DNA of 64,000 bases from Qipengyuania pacifica (GTDB lineage: Bacteria; Pseudomonadota; Alphaproteobacteria; Sphingomonadales; Sphingomonadaceae). Shown here in pieces: positions 63,446-64,000 of this stretch. Position 1 is the first letter of the stretch; every line of letters starts with the position of its first letter. Position numbers and translations under genes: made by a program. The notes beneath the pieces are model-generated. The model was not told the origin of the DNA and did no database searches. It saw only the letters and a list, made by a program, of their open reading frames with translations. The stretch is from NCBI RefSeq assembly GCF_019857205.1, contig NZ_JAHWXO010000003.1:186001-250000 (forward strand), read 5' to 3'.

Positions 63446-64000
63446 TCAGGCGGCTTCGAGCTCTGCCTTGTCGACCGTTTCGCCGAGCATTTCGATCAGT
63501 GCCTTACTGAAGGCCGGAATATCGTCCGGGTTGCGGCTGGTGATCAGGTTGCCGTCCTGGGCAACTTCCTGATCGACCACGTTGGCGCCGGCATTCTTCA
63601 GATCGGTGCGGATCGATTTGTAGCAGGTTGCCGTCTTGCCTTCGACGATGCCGGCTTCGATCAGCATCCAGGGGGCATGGCAGATAGCTGCAATCGGCTT
63701 ACCCGCATCGTTGAATTCACGCACGATCGCGACTGCGCGGTCGTTCACGCGGAGAAGGTCGGGATTGATCTGGCCCCCGGGGATCAGCAATGCATCGAAA
63801 TCGGAACAGTCTGATACATCATCGATAGCCTTGTCGACCTTGACGCTGTTGCCCCAGTCATCCTGGTCCCAACCCTTGATTTCACCGCTTTCGAGGCTGA
63901 CGACGACGGTTTCGATACCGGCCTTTTCGAGGTTCGCTTTCGGCTTTTCCAGTTCGGACTGTTCGAAGCCATCGGTGGCGAGGATCATTACGCGCTTGCT
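63446..64000 (-). CDS. DJ-1/PfpI family protein (5' partial)
   Basis: The protein is a type 1 glutamine-amidotransferase-like PfpI/DJ-1 family member of the YhbO/PfpI group, linked to stress protection and, for some members, glyoxalase or protein-repair activity. The visible 184 or so residues include MILATDGFEQSELEKP (conserved Glu), LLIPGGQINPD, and the nucleophile elbow AAICHAPWML with Cys near codon 104. The C-terminus (VAQDGNLITSRNPDDIPAFSKALIEML) is conserved. The frame remains open through base 64000, with homologous residues (KRV) before the first ATG, so the true start lies beyond the window. Confidence 0.93.
   Translation of the reverse strand, partial: SKRVMILATDGFEQSELEKPKANLEKAGIETVVVSLESGEIKGWDQDDWGNSVKVDKAIDDVSDCSDFDALLIPGGQINPDLLRVNDRAVAIVREFNDAGKPIAAICHAPWMLIEAGIVEGKTATCYKSIRTDLKNAGANVVDQEVAQDGNLITSRNPDDIPAFSKALIEMLGETVDKAELEAA

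Overview
This 64 kb window is a high-GC, gene-dense stretch of an alphaproteobacterial chromosome, most likely from Sphingomonadales and probably the Erythrobacteraceae (Erythrobacter, Qipengyuania or Altererythrobacter relatives). The evidence is the gene content and order: a complete mraY-to-ftsZ division cluster; serC-serA-hisZ near purA; a chvI-chvG-hprK-rapZ-EIIA-HPr operon divergent from pckA; an HWE-family LOV histidine kinase with its own response regulator; and two leader RNAs that look like the serC and ybhL motifs described in Alphaproteobacteria. I see no insertion sequence, prophage, CRISPR array, rRNA operon or replication origin, and no gap between genes longer than about 220 bases. 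This looks like stable core chromosome, not a mobile island.

Region 1 (1-13.8 kb, all +): peptidoglycan precursor synthesis and divisome genes mraY (5' truncated by the window edge), murD, ftsW, murG, murC, murB, ddlB, ftsQ and ftsA. Most are joined by 4-base ATGA/GTGA overlaps, so they are almost certainly one operon. ftsZ follows after a 134-base gap that holds a perfect DnaA box and a GANTC site next to the start codon. A SPOR/TPR protein comes next. Region 2 (13.8-20.1 kb): a YbjN-like protein, a Bax-inhibitor-1 family membrane protein with a structured leader, a polyproline lipoprotein, tRNA-Ala(CGC), a DUF429-like protein, rarA, a PadR regulator with a collagen-like segment and its own palindromic operator, and a small membrane protein.

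Region 3 (20.1-31 kb): a glycosyltransferase, then serine biosynthesis (serC, serA), hisZ, a minus-strand block (GST, trhO, aldo/keto reductase), purA, an L,D-transpeptidase and a receiver-like/MarR-like regulator. Region 4 (31-41.8 kb): siroheme synthase, lysA, a small LptM-like lipoprotein and argH on the minus strand; a TlpA-like thioredoxin; a FAD monooxygenase without a canonical start; tRNA-Val(TAC); asparaginase; an MDR oxidoreductase; truA-fmt divergent from recR-def.

Region 5 (42-52 kb): rmuC, the LOV kinase and response regulator, then the minus-strand regulatory operon chvI-chvG-hprK-rapZ-EIIA-ptsH-trmH-like, which links envelope sensing to HPr phosphorylation, next to divergent pckA (gluconeogenesis). 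Region 6 (52-64 kb): a periplasmic glutaminyl cyclase, a TPR metallopeptidase, two DUF885 paralogues, a DUF3597 protein with an apparent CTG start, a TonB protein with a palindromic operator, an alpha/beta hydrolase, tandem cysteine desulfurases plus a [2Fe-2S] ferredoxin, and a DJ-1/PfpI protein cut by the right edge.

Family assignments come from reading motifs in the translations. No database search was run.
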